Assembly: GCA_003153055.1 (NCBI GenBank)
Contig: PMBV01000153.1
Location: 1-29,159 of the forward strand
Source of the DNA: Myxococcales bacterium
GTDB taxonomy: Bacteria; Myxococcota; Myxococcia; Myxococcales; Myxococcaceae
Direction: 5' to 3'
DNA: 29,159 nt
Position 1 is the stretch's first letter, and each line of letters begins with the position of its first letter. The notes beneath the pieces were generated by a model. The model was given only the letters and a program-made list of their open reading frames with translations, was not told where the DNA came from and made no database searches. Shown piece by piece: positions 1 through 8,903 of this stretch. The translations under genes were made by a program, and so were the position numbers.

Positions 1-1841
1 AACGGCCGGTGACGCTCGGGCGGGGGAACGAAGCGCGGCTCGGGGCACTCGACGCCGAACACCATCGCCTCCTTCAGCAACGGGCCCTCCTTCACCGCTC
101 GGTGCCACAGCGCCCGGACTCGCTCCGGTTCCTCCCACCGCACGTACTTCGCCGCCTTGCACAACAGGGCCGTGAAGGCCTGGCTCCGGGGAGAGACCTC
201 GTTGGCCGCCTGCTCGGCCAGCCGCGAGGCCACCGCCCGGTAGTGAAAGCGCACCGGGAACTTCGGAGCGCTCCCCACGCATCGGCGAACCTCCTCGGGG
301 CTCTGGCCGCCGTCCAGCGGGGCCTGAACCAGGGCGAAGGAGCCTCCCGTCCAGTGGAAGTCGGGAGCCCCCTCGAAGCCCAGCACCTCCATCCCGTCTC
401 TGCGCGCCAGGTGCGCCGCCCGGTAGAGGTGAGCCGCGCGAACCAACGGGGCCCGCTCGGCGGTGGCGGCCTCCAGCGCGGTCACGTACTGCTCGGCGAG
501 CTTCCTCGGCTCTGCCTCGAAGTACCGGAGCGCCTCTCGACCACGACCGACGCGCATCAGCCGCCGGGCCAACAGCGCCCTCAGCGCGACGGGCCGCTTC
601 ACCGGAGGCCAGATGTGCACGTCGACGTTGGCGCAGACATCGGGCTTCGAGGCGTTCGCGTCGACCAGCCGCAGGAGGGTGTCCACGTCGAGCACCCGCT
701 CGGCGAGGTAGGCCACGTCTTCCCAACCGCAGCCGGCCAGCGCGTGCTGCATGGCCCCGTCGAAGTCGTCGTGAGCGAGGGCGAGAATCGACCGCTCGAG
801 CTCGACCTGCTGCCGGGGGAGGAAGTCGGAGCTGTAGTCGAAGGTCCAGAGCTCGGAGAGCGGGTAGCCCTCGGCGGCGCGCTCGAGCTCGCGATCCGCG
901 GCCTCCCGCTTCCCCTGCCGCACCAGGAGCTTCGCCTTGACCCAGTGGGCGATGGCGCTGTCTTCCTTCTCGACCAGGCGCTGAGCGTCTTCGAAGCGTC
1001 CGGCGCGGAAGAGCGCGGCTGCGAGGCGATCCGCTCCCGCGAGGCTCGGGAGACCTGAGAGTCGCTCCAGCAGCTCGCTGGCAGACTGGCTGGGGGAGCC
1101 CTCGGTCCACCAGCTCTCGGCCGAGCGGGTCCACAGGTAGGTGGCGATGAGGCGCTGCACCACCGGGTCTCCCAGCGCGCCATCGAGCCGGCCTTGGTCG
1201 CTCACCAGTTGCCGGGCGAGGAACAGGAGACTCTGCGACCCCGACACGCTGCCGTGGGACGCTTGCTTCGCATACAGCGTCGCGGCCCGGGCATCGTCAC
1301 CCTCGGCGAGCGCCAGCTTGGCTTCCTCGCCCAGGCTCGCCACGGCCAAACCGAAGGGGTCTTCCCACCCAGCCTCCACCTTGGCGCGAAGGCTGGCGAA
1401 CCTCAGCCGTGCGTCCTTCGCGTCGCCGCCGCGGGCGAGGTTGTACTCGGCGGCCAGCGTGAAGCCCCTCCGCTCGACCTCGGGCAGAGTCAACAGCGAG
1501 CGGAAGACCTCACGCGCGCCGGCATTGTCTCCTTCGTGCCAGAGGCGAGCGCCCTCGGCGTAGAGCGCCCGCTCCTTGGCGCCTCCACCCTCGCGCACCC
1601 CCGCTGGCTCGCCGCTCTCCACCACCGGGAAGCGCTTTGCTGGAGGGCTGACGAGCCGCTCGGCCTCCACGAGGAACGTGCCGTCGGGGAGCCGCGCCAG
1701 CGTGGCGTCGCGCTGGGAGAGGAACTCGAAGGGGAAGTCGGGTCCGCACGCCCAGGCGCTCAGCGGAGCCAGCATGGAGCTGCCGAGCAGCACCGCGAGG
1801 GGCCAGCTCGACCGACGAGTCCTGCTACTCAGGTAAGACAT
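1..1841 (-). CDS. Large exported helical-repeat (TPR-like) protein, C-terminus beyond window edge
   Basis: An open minus-strand frame runs from an ATG at 1841 to the window edge without a stop, giving at least 613 residues. The N-terminus has a basic stretch and a hydrophobic segment ending in Ala-Trp-Ala before CGPDFPFEFL, as expected for a signal peptide with cleavage near Ala-Cys. A lipid-anchored form cannot be excluded. The body is rich in Ala, Leu, Glu and Arg helices resembling tetratricopeptide repeats, for example ALYAEGARLWHEGDNAGARE and LFRAGRFEDAQRLVEKEDSA, so a periplasmic or outer-membrane scaffold role is plausible. The start overlaps the last 17 bases of the upstream DUF3142 gene, and GGAAGGAA lies about eight bases before the ATG, so the two are probably translationally coupled. 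I checked the frame at several points and saw no frameshift. No enzymatic motif was recognised. Confidence 0.8.
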   Translation of the reverse strand, partial: MSYLSSRTRRSSWPLAVLLGSSMLAPLSAWACGPDFPFEFLSQRDATLARLPDGTFLVEAERLVSPPAKRFPVVESGEPAGVREGGGAKERALYAEGARLWHEGDNAGAREVFRSLLTLPEVERRGFTLAAEYNLARGGDAKDARLRFASLRAKVEAGWEDPFGLAVASLGEEAKLALAEGDDARAATLYAKQASHGSVSGSQSLLFLARQLVSDQGRLDGALGDPVVQRLIATYLWTRSAESWWTEGSPSQSASELLERLSGLPSLAGADRLAAALFRAGRFEDAQRLVEKEDSAIAHWVKAKLLVRQGKREAADRELERAAEGYPLSELWTFDYSSDFLPRQQVELERSILALAHDDFDGAMQHALAGCGWEDVAYLAERVLDVDTLLRLVDANASKPDVCANVDVHIWPPVKRPVALRALLARRLMRVGRGREALRYFEAEPRKLAEQYVTALEAATAERAPLVRAAHLYRAAHLARRDGMEVLGFEGAPDFHWTGGSFALVQAPLDGGQSPEEVRRCVGSAPKFPVRFHYRAVASRLAEQAANEVSPRSQAFTALLCKAAKYVRWEEPERVRALWHRAVKEGPLLKEAMVFGVECPEPRFVPPPERHRP

Positions 1842-2901
1842 ACAGGTTCCTTCCGCGAACGGTGCCCACCCGCAGGTGCTCGCCGGGCCGCAGCCACACG
1901 GGGTGAGAGGTGACGAAGCGATGCTCGAGGCGCTGGTAGCCGGTGGTGGCGATGGCCTCGTCGAGGGCTCCACCGATGGCGACCTCGGCCGGCGCCAACG
2001 CATCGATGGGGCCCGGGTTCTCGAGCCAGACATCGCGGCCACCCGGGTCGATGGCCTCGAGGCGGACCTGCACCTTCGCCTCGAGCGTGCCACCGGTGAG
2101 CACCGAGCGCAGCGTGGGGAGGCTCCAGGCCTGGCGGTCGTCAGCGTTCCCCAGGCGAAAGAAGACGAAGCCCGTCACCAGGGCCTCGGCCGCCAACGCC
2201 TTCATCGCCCCGGCGACGTCACTGGGCATCGCCGCGAGGTCCTCGCCCGAGGCCAGCCGAGCCCGGTACGCGGGCAGCGCCACGCGAAAGGGCCGGTCGG
2301 TGTGCTCGGCCCACTGCCTCACGTCACGCACCGCGGCAGCGACGTCGAACAGCACCGGCGCGCGAACCGTGTGCACCTGAAGCACGACTTCGTCCACGCT
2401 CTGCGCCAGGCGGCGAGCCTCGGGTGAGACGGCCCACGCGGGGAGCGCGGTAACCGAGCGCGCCAACGGCGTCGAGTCCCCAGTCGCCTCCAGCCACTGC
2501 GCGTAGTCACCGAGCGCGTCGACCGGGGAGTCGTAGTCGACCTCGAGCTGGGGCACGTCGACGCCCGCCTGCCGGAGCGCTTCGATGCGAGCGAGGAAGG
2601 CGCGCCAGGTGGCCTCATCGGGGAGCGCTCCGTTCACCCTCAGCACCGCCACCACCGGGCCTCGGAGGAGCGACGACCCGTCGACCTCGACCCAACTCAC
2701 TTCTGGCTTCACTTGGGCGGTCTCGCCCAGCAAAACCCGAAGGGCGCGGAGCTCGCTGGGACGCTGGGCCACGGCCTCGCGGACCGCCCCAGTCCAGCGA
2801 CGGTTCCAGACGTAGGCGTCGGTGGCGGGCCGTCGGGGCTTCTGGCACCCGAGCCCGTGAAGCACGAGGAGGCCAGCCAGGAGCCGGTGTCCAGTGAGCA
2901 C
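1825..2901 (-). CDS. DUF3142 family lipoprotein
   Basis: This 358-residue frame begins at a GTG at 2901. I prefer this start because it places a short basic/hydrophobic lipoprotein-like signal (VLTGHRLLAGLLVLHGLGC) directly at the N-terminus. The open frame continues upstream to 3078, but that part has no signal-like sequence. The lipobox is imperfect (Gly-Leu-Gly-Cys). The mature part starts with AYVWNRRWTGAVREAV and contains VDVPQLEVDYDSPVDALGDY, which match my memory of the DUF3142 family, whose function is unknown. The middle reads like a barrel-type fold with short hydrophobic strands (VVLQVHTV, ALVTGFVFFRLGN), and the C-terminal part like a small beta domain. The gene overlaps the following gene by 17 bases and probably forms a two-gene operon with it. 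The start codon is less certain than the frame. Confidence 0.8.
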   Translation of the reverse strand: MLTGHRLLAGLLVLHGLGCQKPRRPATDAYVWNRRWTGAVREAVAQRPSELRALRVLLGETAQVKPEVSWVEVDGSSLLRGPVVAVLRVNGALPDEATWRAFLARIEALRQAGVDVPQLEVDYDSPVDALGDYAQWLEATGDSTPLARSVTALPAWAVSPEARRLAQSVDEVVLQVHTVRAPVLFDVAAAVRDVRQWAEHTDRPFRVALPAYRARLASGEDLAAMPSDVAGAMKALAAEALVTGFVFFRLGNADDRQAWSLPTLRSVLTGGTLEAKVQVRLEAIDPGGRDVWLENPGPIDALAPAEVAIGGALDEAIATTGYQRLEHRFVTSHPVWLRPGEHLRVGTVRGRNLYVLPE

Positions 2902-3170
2902 GGGCGCATCGAAACCACTCTTCCGTCGCCCTGTCGATCGAGAACGGGCCTCGGGGAGGATCGACCCGGAGCCCCAGGCTCGAGGTGAAACCTGTTGAAC
3001 TGCAGGGCCGGTGATGGCACCTAGCGTCGGTGGCCGGGAGCGCGAAAAACCCCAGCGTTTCGAATCGGCGCGGGCCACGAGAGGTCGGCTCCCGACGGGC
3101 TTCGGTCAGCTCGCTCAGAGGCAAGAGCTGGGGTCGCTCCACCGAGCGCCAGGGCCCCACGTTGTTCGAG

Positions 3171-4013
3171 ATGCCGAGCCCGTTCCTCGAGCACGAGGGC
3201 GTGGTGCGACTCCTCGAGCCCCTCGACAGCAACGGCGAGGAACTGGGCGGGCGGTTGTTAGGCGGCTCCTACGACAAGCCCTTCGTCCTCGAGCACGACC
3301 GGCTGCGGTACCTCTACTTCAGCCTCCGCTTCATTCAGAGCGCGATGCGCGTCGATGACCCCGACGCGCTGGACCTCGCGTACACGCGGAAGATGATGGC
3401 CTTCCTCCTCTTCAAGCCGCGGCCGAGGAACCTGCTGCTCCTCGGGCTGGGAGGCGGCTCGCTGGCCAAGTTCTGCTACCGGCACCTGCCCGCGACGCAG
3501 CTCGTGACCCTGGAGATCGACCCGCACGTGCTGGCCCTGCGCGACGAGTTCCTCGTTCCTCGAGACGACCACCGCTTCTCCGTCATCGAGGGAGACGGCG
3601 CCCGCTACGTCGCCGAGCACGCGGGCGAGACCGACGTGCTCCTGGTCGACACCTTCAACGAGAGCGGCGTGGCGCCCTCGCTGGCCGATGGAGATTTCTT
3701 CGGGCACGCGCACCGGTGCCTGGCGAGCGATGGCATCTTGGTGATGAACGTCGCGGGGAACAAAACCGCCTACGCCCCCCACGTCGAGCGCATCTCCCAG
3801 CAGTTCGACGGGCGCGTCATCGCCATCTCGGTGCGAGACGACGCCAACTTCATCCTCTTCGCCTTCAAGGACCCGGCCTTCGAGCCCCGGTGGAAGTGGC
3901 TCACCGCCGGCGCGGCCGAGCTGAGGAACCGCTTCGGCCTCGACTTCCACCAGTTCGCCCGACAGCTCGAGCGTGGTCACCGCCAGCGGCTCGCCCGGCG
4001 CATCGCCGTCTGA
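3171..4013 (+). CDS. Spermidine synthase-like protein (SpeE/methyltransferase fold)
   Basis: The product is 280 residues from the ATG at 3171. The frame is open upstream to 3030 but that part does not look like protein of this family. Motif I of the nucleotide-binding Rossmann fold is GLGGGSLAK (92-100). It is followed by the acidic end of strand two, LEIDPHV (114-120), then EGDGARYV (140-147) and LLVDTFNESG (157-166). This order is that of spermidine synthase-like enzymes, which bind decarboxylated S-adenosylmethionine, but the usual Asp-Pro-x-Gly-Pro segment of true polyamine synthases is replaced by Asp-Thr-Phe-Asn. It may therefore be an aminopropyltransferase of altered substrate range or a methyltransferase. 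No signal peptide is seen, so it is probably cytoplasmic. It ends three bases from the convergent amidase gene. The ribosome-binding site is weak. Confidence 0.82.
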   Translation: MPSPFLEHEGVVRLLEPLDSNGEELGGRLLGGSYDKPFVLEHDRLRYLYFSLRFIQSAMRVDDPDALDLAYTRKMMAFLLFKPRPRNLLLLGLGGGSLAKFCYRHLPATQLVTLEIDPHVLALRDEFLVPRDDHRFSVIEGDGARYVAEHAGETDVLLVDTFNESGVAPSLADGDFFGHAHRCLASDGILVMNVAGNKTAYAPHVERISQQFDGRVIAISVRDDANFILFAFKDPAFEPRWKWLTAGAAELRNRFGLDFHQFARQLERGHRQRLARRIAV

Positions 4014-4016
4014 GGG

Positions 4017-5612
4017 TCAGCTCCGCGGCGTCAGGCTCCTCGCGAACGTCGGGAGCTGTCGGCGCAAGGTCGCCTGCTCGTAGGCGAAGGCGTAGGCGAG
4101 GAGCGTCGCCTCGGTCCAGGCAGCCCCGAAGAACATGAGGCCCACCGGGAGGCCCGCCACGTCGCCCGCGGGCACGGTGATGGAGGGGTAGCCGGCCACC
4201 GCCGCCATGCTGCCGCCGAACGCGGTGGGCGGGTCTCCGAGCAGCGGGTCGATGAGCCAGGCTGGCTCGAGCGCGCAGGTGACGAAGGCGTCGAGGCGGT
4301 GCTGCGTGGCCTGGCGGTCGAGGCCCTCGGTCCGCGCCTTGCGACGGCACAGCGCCAGGGCCTTCTGGTAGGCCGGAGCGCTCAACGGCCCCTTCTCTTC
4401 TGCCCGCTCGAAGAGCTCCTGCTCAAACCAGACGTGCTCCCGGTCTGCGTTGGCTGTGTTGAAGGCGATGGCGTCGGCGAGCGATTGCACTGGGGCGCCG
4501 GGACGCCGAGAGACGAGGTACGCGGCCAGGCTCGCCTTGAGCTCGAACAGCAACACCTCGAGCTCCGGCCCAGCCAGCTCGGCCTGCTTGAGCTCGACGT
4601 CGACCAGGGTGGCGCCCAGGGCCCGCAGCTCCTCGAAGGCGCGGTCCATCACCTTGCGCAACGGGGGGCCTCCGCCGATGAGGTTCCGCGCGACGCCGAG
4701 CCGAGCCCCCTTGAGCGACTCCCGAGCGAGGCCCTTGGAGTAGCCCTGCCGAGCCTTGCGGCCGGGAGCCCGCGTCGCCGGGTCGTCTCCGTCTTCGCCC
4801 ACCATGGCGTCGAGCAAGAGGGCGGCGTCCTCCACGGTGCGAGTCATCGGGCCGGGTGTGTCTTGCGAGGGCGAGATGGGAATGATGCCCGACCGGCTCA
4901 ACAGACCCACGGTGGGCTTGAGCCCGACGAGCGCCATGGCCGAGCAGGGCGCCGTGATGGAGCCGTCGGTCTCGGTGCCGATGGCGGCCGCGCAGAGGTC
5001 GGCGGCCACCGCGATGCCCGAGCCCGAGCTCGAGCCGATGGGGCTGCGATCGAGGGCGTAGGGGTTGCGGCTCTGGCCTCCCCGAGCGCTCCAGCCCGAG
5101 AGCGGCCTCGACGAGCGGAGGTTCGCCCACTCTGAGAGGTTGGCCTTGGCCAGGATGATGGCCCCAGCGTCGCGGAGGCGCTTCACCACGAAGGCGTCGC
5201 GCGGAGCCTTGTGGCCGAGGAGGGCCAGCGAGCCGGCGGTCGTCTCCATGGCGTCGCCGGTGTCGAGGTTGTCTTTGATGACGAGCGGGATTCCGTGGAG
5301 CGGACCTCGCGGCCCCTTCTCGGCGCGCTCGGCATCGAGGGCGTCGGCGTGGGCGAGGGCGTCAGGGTTGGTCTCGAGAATCGCCCTCAGCTCGGGGCCA
5401 CGGGCATTCATGGCTTCGATGCGCGCCAAGTACTGCTGGCACAGCCTCCGCGAGCTCACGTCTCCCCGGGTGAGGGCCGCTTGAAGCTCGGCGAGGGAAT
5501 GGTTCAGCCACGGGAAGGCATCGGAGCTGGCTCCGGCGTCCACCGCCGCCGAAGCGCCCAGGGCCGCGGTGCTCCCCAGGAGGCCGAGCTTCAACAAGTC
5601 TCTGCGATTCAT
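4017..5612 (-). CDS. Amidase signature family hydrolase, Tat-type signal
   Basis: The ATG at 5612 follows GGAGG by about four bases and starts MNRRDLLKLGLLGSTAALGA, a twin-arginine export signal with a hydrophobic core and Ala-rich end. The 531-residue product carries the amidase signature: catalytic Lys113 in PLVIKDN, the Gly/Ser loop GSSSGSG (193-199) supplying the cis-serine, and nucleophile Ser218 in TETDGSITAP. Conserved GLKPTVGLLSR and SQDTPGPMTRTVEDAALLLD follow. Known members hydrolyse amide bonds by a Ser-cisSer-Lys mechanism. The substrate cannot be read from sequence, though exported members act on external amides or peptides. It is not part of a transamidosome set, since no gatB or gatC neighbour is present. 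The next minus-strand gene upstream starts about 2 kb away and ends 69 bases before this start, so read-through is possible. Confidence 0.93.
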   Translation of the reverse strand: MNRRDLLKLGLLGSTAALGASAAVDAGASSDAFPWLNHSLAELQAALTRGDVSSRRLCQQYLARIEAMNARGPELRAILETNPDALAHADALDAERAEKGPRGPLHGIPLVIKDNLDTGDAMETTAGSLALLGHKAPRDAFVVKRLRDAGAIILAKANLSEWANLRSSRPLSGWSARGGQSRNPYALDRSPIGSSSGSGIAVAADLCAAAIGTETDGSITAPCSAMALVGLKPTVGLLSRSGIIPISPSQDTPGPMTRTVEDAALLLDAMVGEDGDDPATRAPGRKARQGYSKGLARESLKGARLGVARNLIGGGPPLRKVMDRAFEELRALGATLVDVELKQAELAGPELEVLLFELKASLAAYLVSRRPGAPVQSLADAIAFNTANADREHVWFEQELFERAEEKGPLSAPAYQKALALCRRKARTEGLDRQATQHRLDAFVTCALEPAWLIDPLLGDPPTAFGGSMAAVAGYPSITVPAGDVAGLPVGLMFFGAAWTEATLLAYAFAYEQATLRRQLPTFARSLTPRS

Positions 5613-5681
5613 CGAGCCTCCGGGACGTGCGTGGGCGCATCCTCCCACAACGCCCAGTCCGAGGGAGGCTCCTCAAGCCGG

Positions 5682-7613
5682 TCAGCCAATCTCCAGGTGA
5701 CACGTCGCGCTGCACCCGTCGTTGGAGATGGTGTTGCCGTCATCGCACTCCTCCCCGGCTTGGGGCTCGACGATGCCGTTTCCGCACTTCGTCCCCAGCT
5801 GGCAGCCGGGAGCGCACCCGCCGTCGAGGCCGAGGTTCTCTCCGTCGTCGCAGACCTCTCCCGCGGCGGTGTCGGCGTGACCGTCTCCGCAGTACGGCCC
5901 GCGCGCCCGACACCCGGGGAGACAGCCGCCGTAGCCGCCGTCATTGACGCCGTCGTCGCAGGCCTCATAGCGCGTGACGATGCCGTCTCCACACACCCAC
6001 GTGCAGCTCGACTTCGGCGCGTTGAACCCCTTGAGGGTCAGCTTGTAGTTCGACCCGGTCGACTGCCGCTCGGCCTGGAACACCGCCGCCTCGTAGATGC
6101 CGCCGACGGCGAGCCCAGCGTCGGCCGCGGTGGTCGCGTTGAGGGTGACGGAGCCAGTCCTCGGGGTGTGGGTCCCGCCCAGGTCGACCACCAAGCGACG
6201 GTTGATGAAGACCCAGAGGTCATCGTCTCCGCTGAAGGTCAGCACCTCGCCACCCGCGTAGGTGAACCAGTAGCGGAGCTCGCTGGTGAAGTTCCAGTTC
6301 CGGGAGCTCGCGATGGCGTCGGGGCCCGTGTCATAGAGTTCGATGCCGCCGTCACGCCGCCAGCCGCGACCGTCGATGGGGTAGAAGCCCTTTCGAATTG
6401 AGGAATCCGTCGCGTTGGGCTCGGTCGACGGCGTCTCGTCGCTGTCGAAGACGTAGGTGCCGGCGTCGCGGAGCGTCACCACCAGCCGGTCCAGCTCGGT
6501 GCGATTCACCTCGGGGACATCACGGTACCATTGGTCGAAGGAGGCCTGGCTGTTGACGAACACGTGGGGAACGCCCGTGTTGTAGACGGGCTTTCCCCCG
6601 TCGCCGAGCAGGTTGGTGGTGATGCCGGGCTCGACGTCGCTTCCCTTCGCCGTCTCGAAGTCGATGTGGCCCCCATCCATCCCGTAAGGCTTGAAGTCGC
6701 GGTACACCACGGGGATAGCGAGCGACGGCTTGGCCGCCGGGAGAATGTCGGTACAGCTGAAGCCTGCCTCGACCTGGCAGTCGGCGCTACAGCCGTCGCC
6801 CGAGCGAGCGTTGCCGTCGTCGCATTGCTCGGGAGCCATCTTGATGCCGTCGCCACACAGCGGGGCGCAGACGCCGTTGGTGCACCTCGGTTCGGCGCGG
6901 CAGAAGGTGTCGCAGCCGTCGCCCAGGTCATGGTTGCCATCGTCGCACTGCTCGATGCCCTCGACCTTCTTGTCGCCGCACACGGTGACCAGACACGGCG
7001 CGCCGGCCGTGGGGCACTGGTAGCCCTCCTCGATGACGCAGCCAGCGCCGCAGCCATCACCCGCTTGGGTGTTGCCGTCGTCGCACTCCTCGAAGCCCGC
7101 GAGCTTGCCGTCGCCGCAGGCCGCCGCCACGCAGGCCACGCCGAGGTTCGGGCATACCCACCCCGGCTCGAGGGTGCAGGTCGCGCTGCAGCCATCACCC
7201 GGGGCGGTGTTCCGGTCATCGCACTGCTCGCTGCCCGACAAGCGCCCATCGCCACACACGGGGGCGTGAACACAAGCCCTCCCCGGGGCCGGGCAGAGGT
7301 AGCCGGGCTCGATCTCGCAGGTGCCGCTGCAGCCATCGGAGCTGGCCGTGTTCCCGTCGTCGCACGCCTCGCCACTCGCACGCACGCCGTCGCCGCAGCT
7401 CCCCGCGTCGCTCCCGAAGGCACCGCCGCCGTCGGGGAGGTGCTGCTCGCCCGCGTCCACGGCGTCGGCGCCCGCGTCGGCGTCTCCGACACAGGTGCCA
7501 TCGACACAGCTCGAGCCCTCGGCGCAGGCGGGCTTACACTGCGTCACTCCGCACTGGCAGCCAGCCAGAAGAATCAGCACCCCGGGGACGGCATACGTGA
7601 CGAATCGCGCCAT
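5682..7613 (-). CDS. Lipoprotein with Myxococcus-type Cys-rich repeats (DUF4215) and fibro-slime domain
   Basis: The 643-residue product starts with a short signal ending LILLAG before Cys19, a textbook lipobox, so the mature protein should be lipid anchored. Eight cysteine-rich units with the pattern CGDG-(x)n-E-x-CDDGN-(x)n-DGC-x-x-x-C are visible. Five precede a central domain and three follow it. The central region (about 290-530) has the fibro-slime features: VVYRDFKPYG near its start, WNFTSELRYWFTY, then FSGDDDLWVFINRRLVVDLGG and YEAAVFQAERQ. Fibro-slime domains belong to the PA14/GLEYA-like beta-sandwich group, and members occur in surface and matrix proteins such as those of Dictyostelium. 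A cell-surface or matrix-binding role is inferred. Between the signal and the first repeat is an Asp/Ala/Gly linker. No ligand is known. Confidence 0.92.
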   Translation of the reverse strand: MARFVTYAVPGVLILLAGCQCGVTQCKPACAEGSSCVDGTCVGDADAGADAVDAGEQHLPDGGGAFGSDAGSCGDGVRASGEACDDGNTASSDGCSGTCEIEPGYLCPAPGRACVHAPVCGDGRLSGSEQCDDRNTAPGDGCSATCTLEPGWVCPNLGVACVAAACGDGKLAGFEECDDGNTQAGDGCGAGCVIEEGYQCPTAGAPCLVTVCGDKKVEGIEQCDDGNHDLGDGCDTFCRAEPRCTNGVCAPLCGDGIKMAPEQCDDGNARSGDGCSADCQVEAGFSCTDILPAAKPSLAIPVVYRDFKPYGMDGGHIDFETAKGSDVEPGITTNLLGDGGKPVYNTGVPHVFVNSQASFDQWYRDVPEVNRTELDRLVVTLRDAGTYVFDSDETPSTEPNATDSSIRKGFYPIDGRGWRRDGGIELYDTGPDAIASSRNWNFTSELRYWFTYAGGEVLTFSGDDDLWVFINRRLVVDLGGTHTPRTGSVTLNATTAADAGLAVGGIYEAAVFQAERQSTGSNYKLTLKGFNAPKSSCTWVCGDGIVTRYEACDDGVNDGGYGGCLPGCRARGPYCGDGHADTAAGEVCDDGENLGLDGGCAPGCQLGTKCGNGIVEPQAGEECDDGNTISNDGCSATCHLEIG

Positions 7614-7734
7614 GGAGCCCTCGTAACAGAGCGGCCGTTCCCTGGCACCCGCGACTGCTCCCTACATCGGGGCTGAGTGGAGGAGTACCGCCAACGACTC
7701 GCACGAGGCAGGTCGAAGGCGGCTCGGTCGGTCG

Positions 7735-8793
7735 CTACTCTCGCCGCGAGGTCTCGGCCTTTTCCTCGACCTTCAGCTGGTCCTCGACGCCGCGGACACC
7801 CACGACGTGTCGGGCCAGTCGCACCGCGTTGACCTCGTCCCACCCAGAGGCCACGGTGCCAGTCAGGCGCACGGTCCCATTCTTCACCGTGCTGTCGACC
7901 TTCTTGAACTCTTCGCGGTCCTTGAAGACCAAGACGAGGTCCCGGGTGATATCTGCGTCCTTGGCGTCGACCTGCTCCTTCTTCGACGAGGCGACCACCT
8001 CGAGTTGGTTCTCGACGTTCGTCACGCCACCGACCTTACGCGCCTCGGCTGCCGCGACCTGCTTCACCTCGGCCGTGGGGACGATGCCGAAGAGGAAGAC
8101 GACTCCGTCCTCGGTGTCGACGCTGATTTCATTGGAAGGGACCTGCGAGGCGGTCAACAGCCGGAGCTTGACGGCCCCGGAGATCCGCATGTCCGAGGCG
8201 CTGCTGCGAGCCTCGACCACCTTGCCCTTGTGCATCGGTTGGGTGAGGAAGCTGACGCGCTCGTCCTTGCCGAAGCCGTCGGGCCCTTTGACCTCGCTGG
8301 CCACGCGGCGAACGCCCGGCACTCGGTCGACGATGTAGACCGCGCGCAGGTGGTCGCTGAAGGTGCGGGCCTCGCCGACGAGCAGCACCACGCCATCGTC
8401 GACTCCCTTTACGGTGATGCTGCTGTCTCGCAAGGTCGGCTCGGCCTTCAGACGCTTCTCCGCCAGGGCCATGGTGTCCTTGTCCGTGCGGGTGATCTGC
8501 TTCTCCTCGGCGACAGGGACGACCTGGAGCAGGTTCCTCACGCCACGCACCCCCATAACCTCGCGCACCTTCTTCTCGGCGAGGGCTCCTTGCTCACCCG
8601 TCGGGACCTTGCCATAGAGGGTGACGACACCATCATCGGTATCCACGTGCACGGTCGTGCTGCGGATTCCCCCCGTCGTCCACAGCGAGAGCTTGGCCTT
8701 CGAGGTGATGAGCCCATCTGGCGTACTCGCGGCCGCCGGGAGCGCCCCGAGCGAGAGTCCCAACAGCACGGCCTTCAGAACAGTCAATTTCAT
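7735..8793 (-). CDS. Exported protein with four BON domains
   Basis: The ATG at 8793 is preceded by AAGGAG at a good distance and begins MKLTVLKAVLLGLSLGALPA, a Sec signal ending AAAS. The 352-residue product contains four BON domains (roughly 28-92, 103-167, 195-260 and 276-345). Each has the alpha-beta pattern in which a V-x-T-x-(D/N)-G-V-V-x-L-x-G strand pair is followed by a helix and a V-x-G-V-x-x-V-x-N-x-L strand. Examples are VDTDDGVVTLYGKVPT, VDTEDGVVFLFGIVPT and VKNGTVRLTGTVASG. BON domains are thought to bind phospholipid or peptidoglycan. Family examples include OsmY (periplasmic stress protein, two BON domains) and secretins. Four copies in one short protein is more than in OsmY. 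An envelope-stress or membrane-contact role is inferred. The unit ends Lys-Ala-Glu-Thr-Ser-Arg-Arg-Glu. Confidence 0.92.
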   Translation of the reverse strand: MKLTVLKAVLLGLSLGALPAAASTPDGLITSKAKLSLWTTGGIRSTTVHVDTDDGVVTLYGKVPTGEQGALAEKKVREVMGVRGVRNLLQVVPVAEEKQITRTDKDTMALAEKRLKAEPTLRDSSITVKGVDDGVVLLVGEARTFSDHLRAVYIVDRVPGVRRVASEVKGPDGFGKDERVSFLTQPMHKGKVVEARSSASDMRISGAVKLRLLTASQVPSNEISVDTEDGVVFLFGIVPTAEVKQVAAAEARKVGGVTNVENQLEVVASSKKEQVDAKDADITRDLVLVFKDREEFKKVDSTVKNGTVRLTGTVASGWDEVNAVRLARHVVGVRGVEDQLKVEEKAETSRRE

Positions 8794-8903
8794 GTGCAGC
8801 TCCTTGGATAGACAGACTTGTGGAACGACGGTGATCGCCGGTGCTTCAGCGAGGTTTGCGAACTGGGTCTCCCGAGCCGAACGCGGGCCCGGGCGAGAGC
8901 GGC

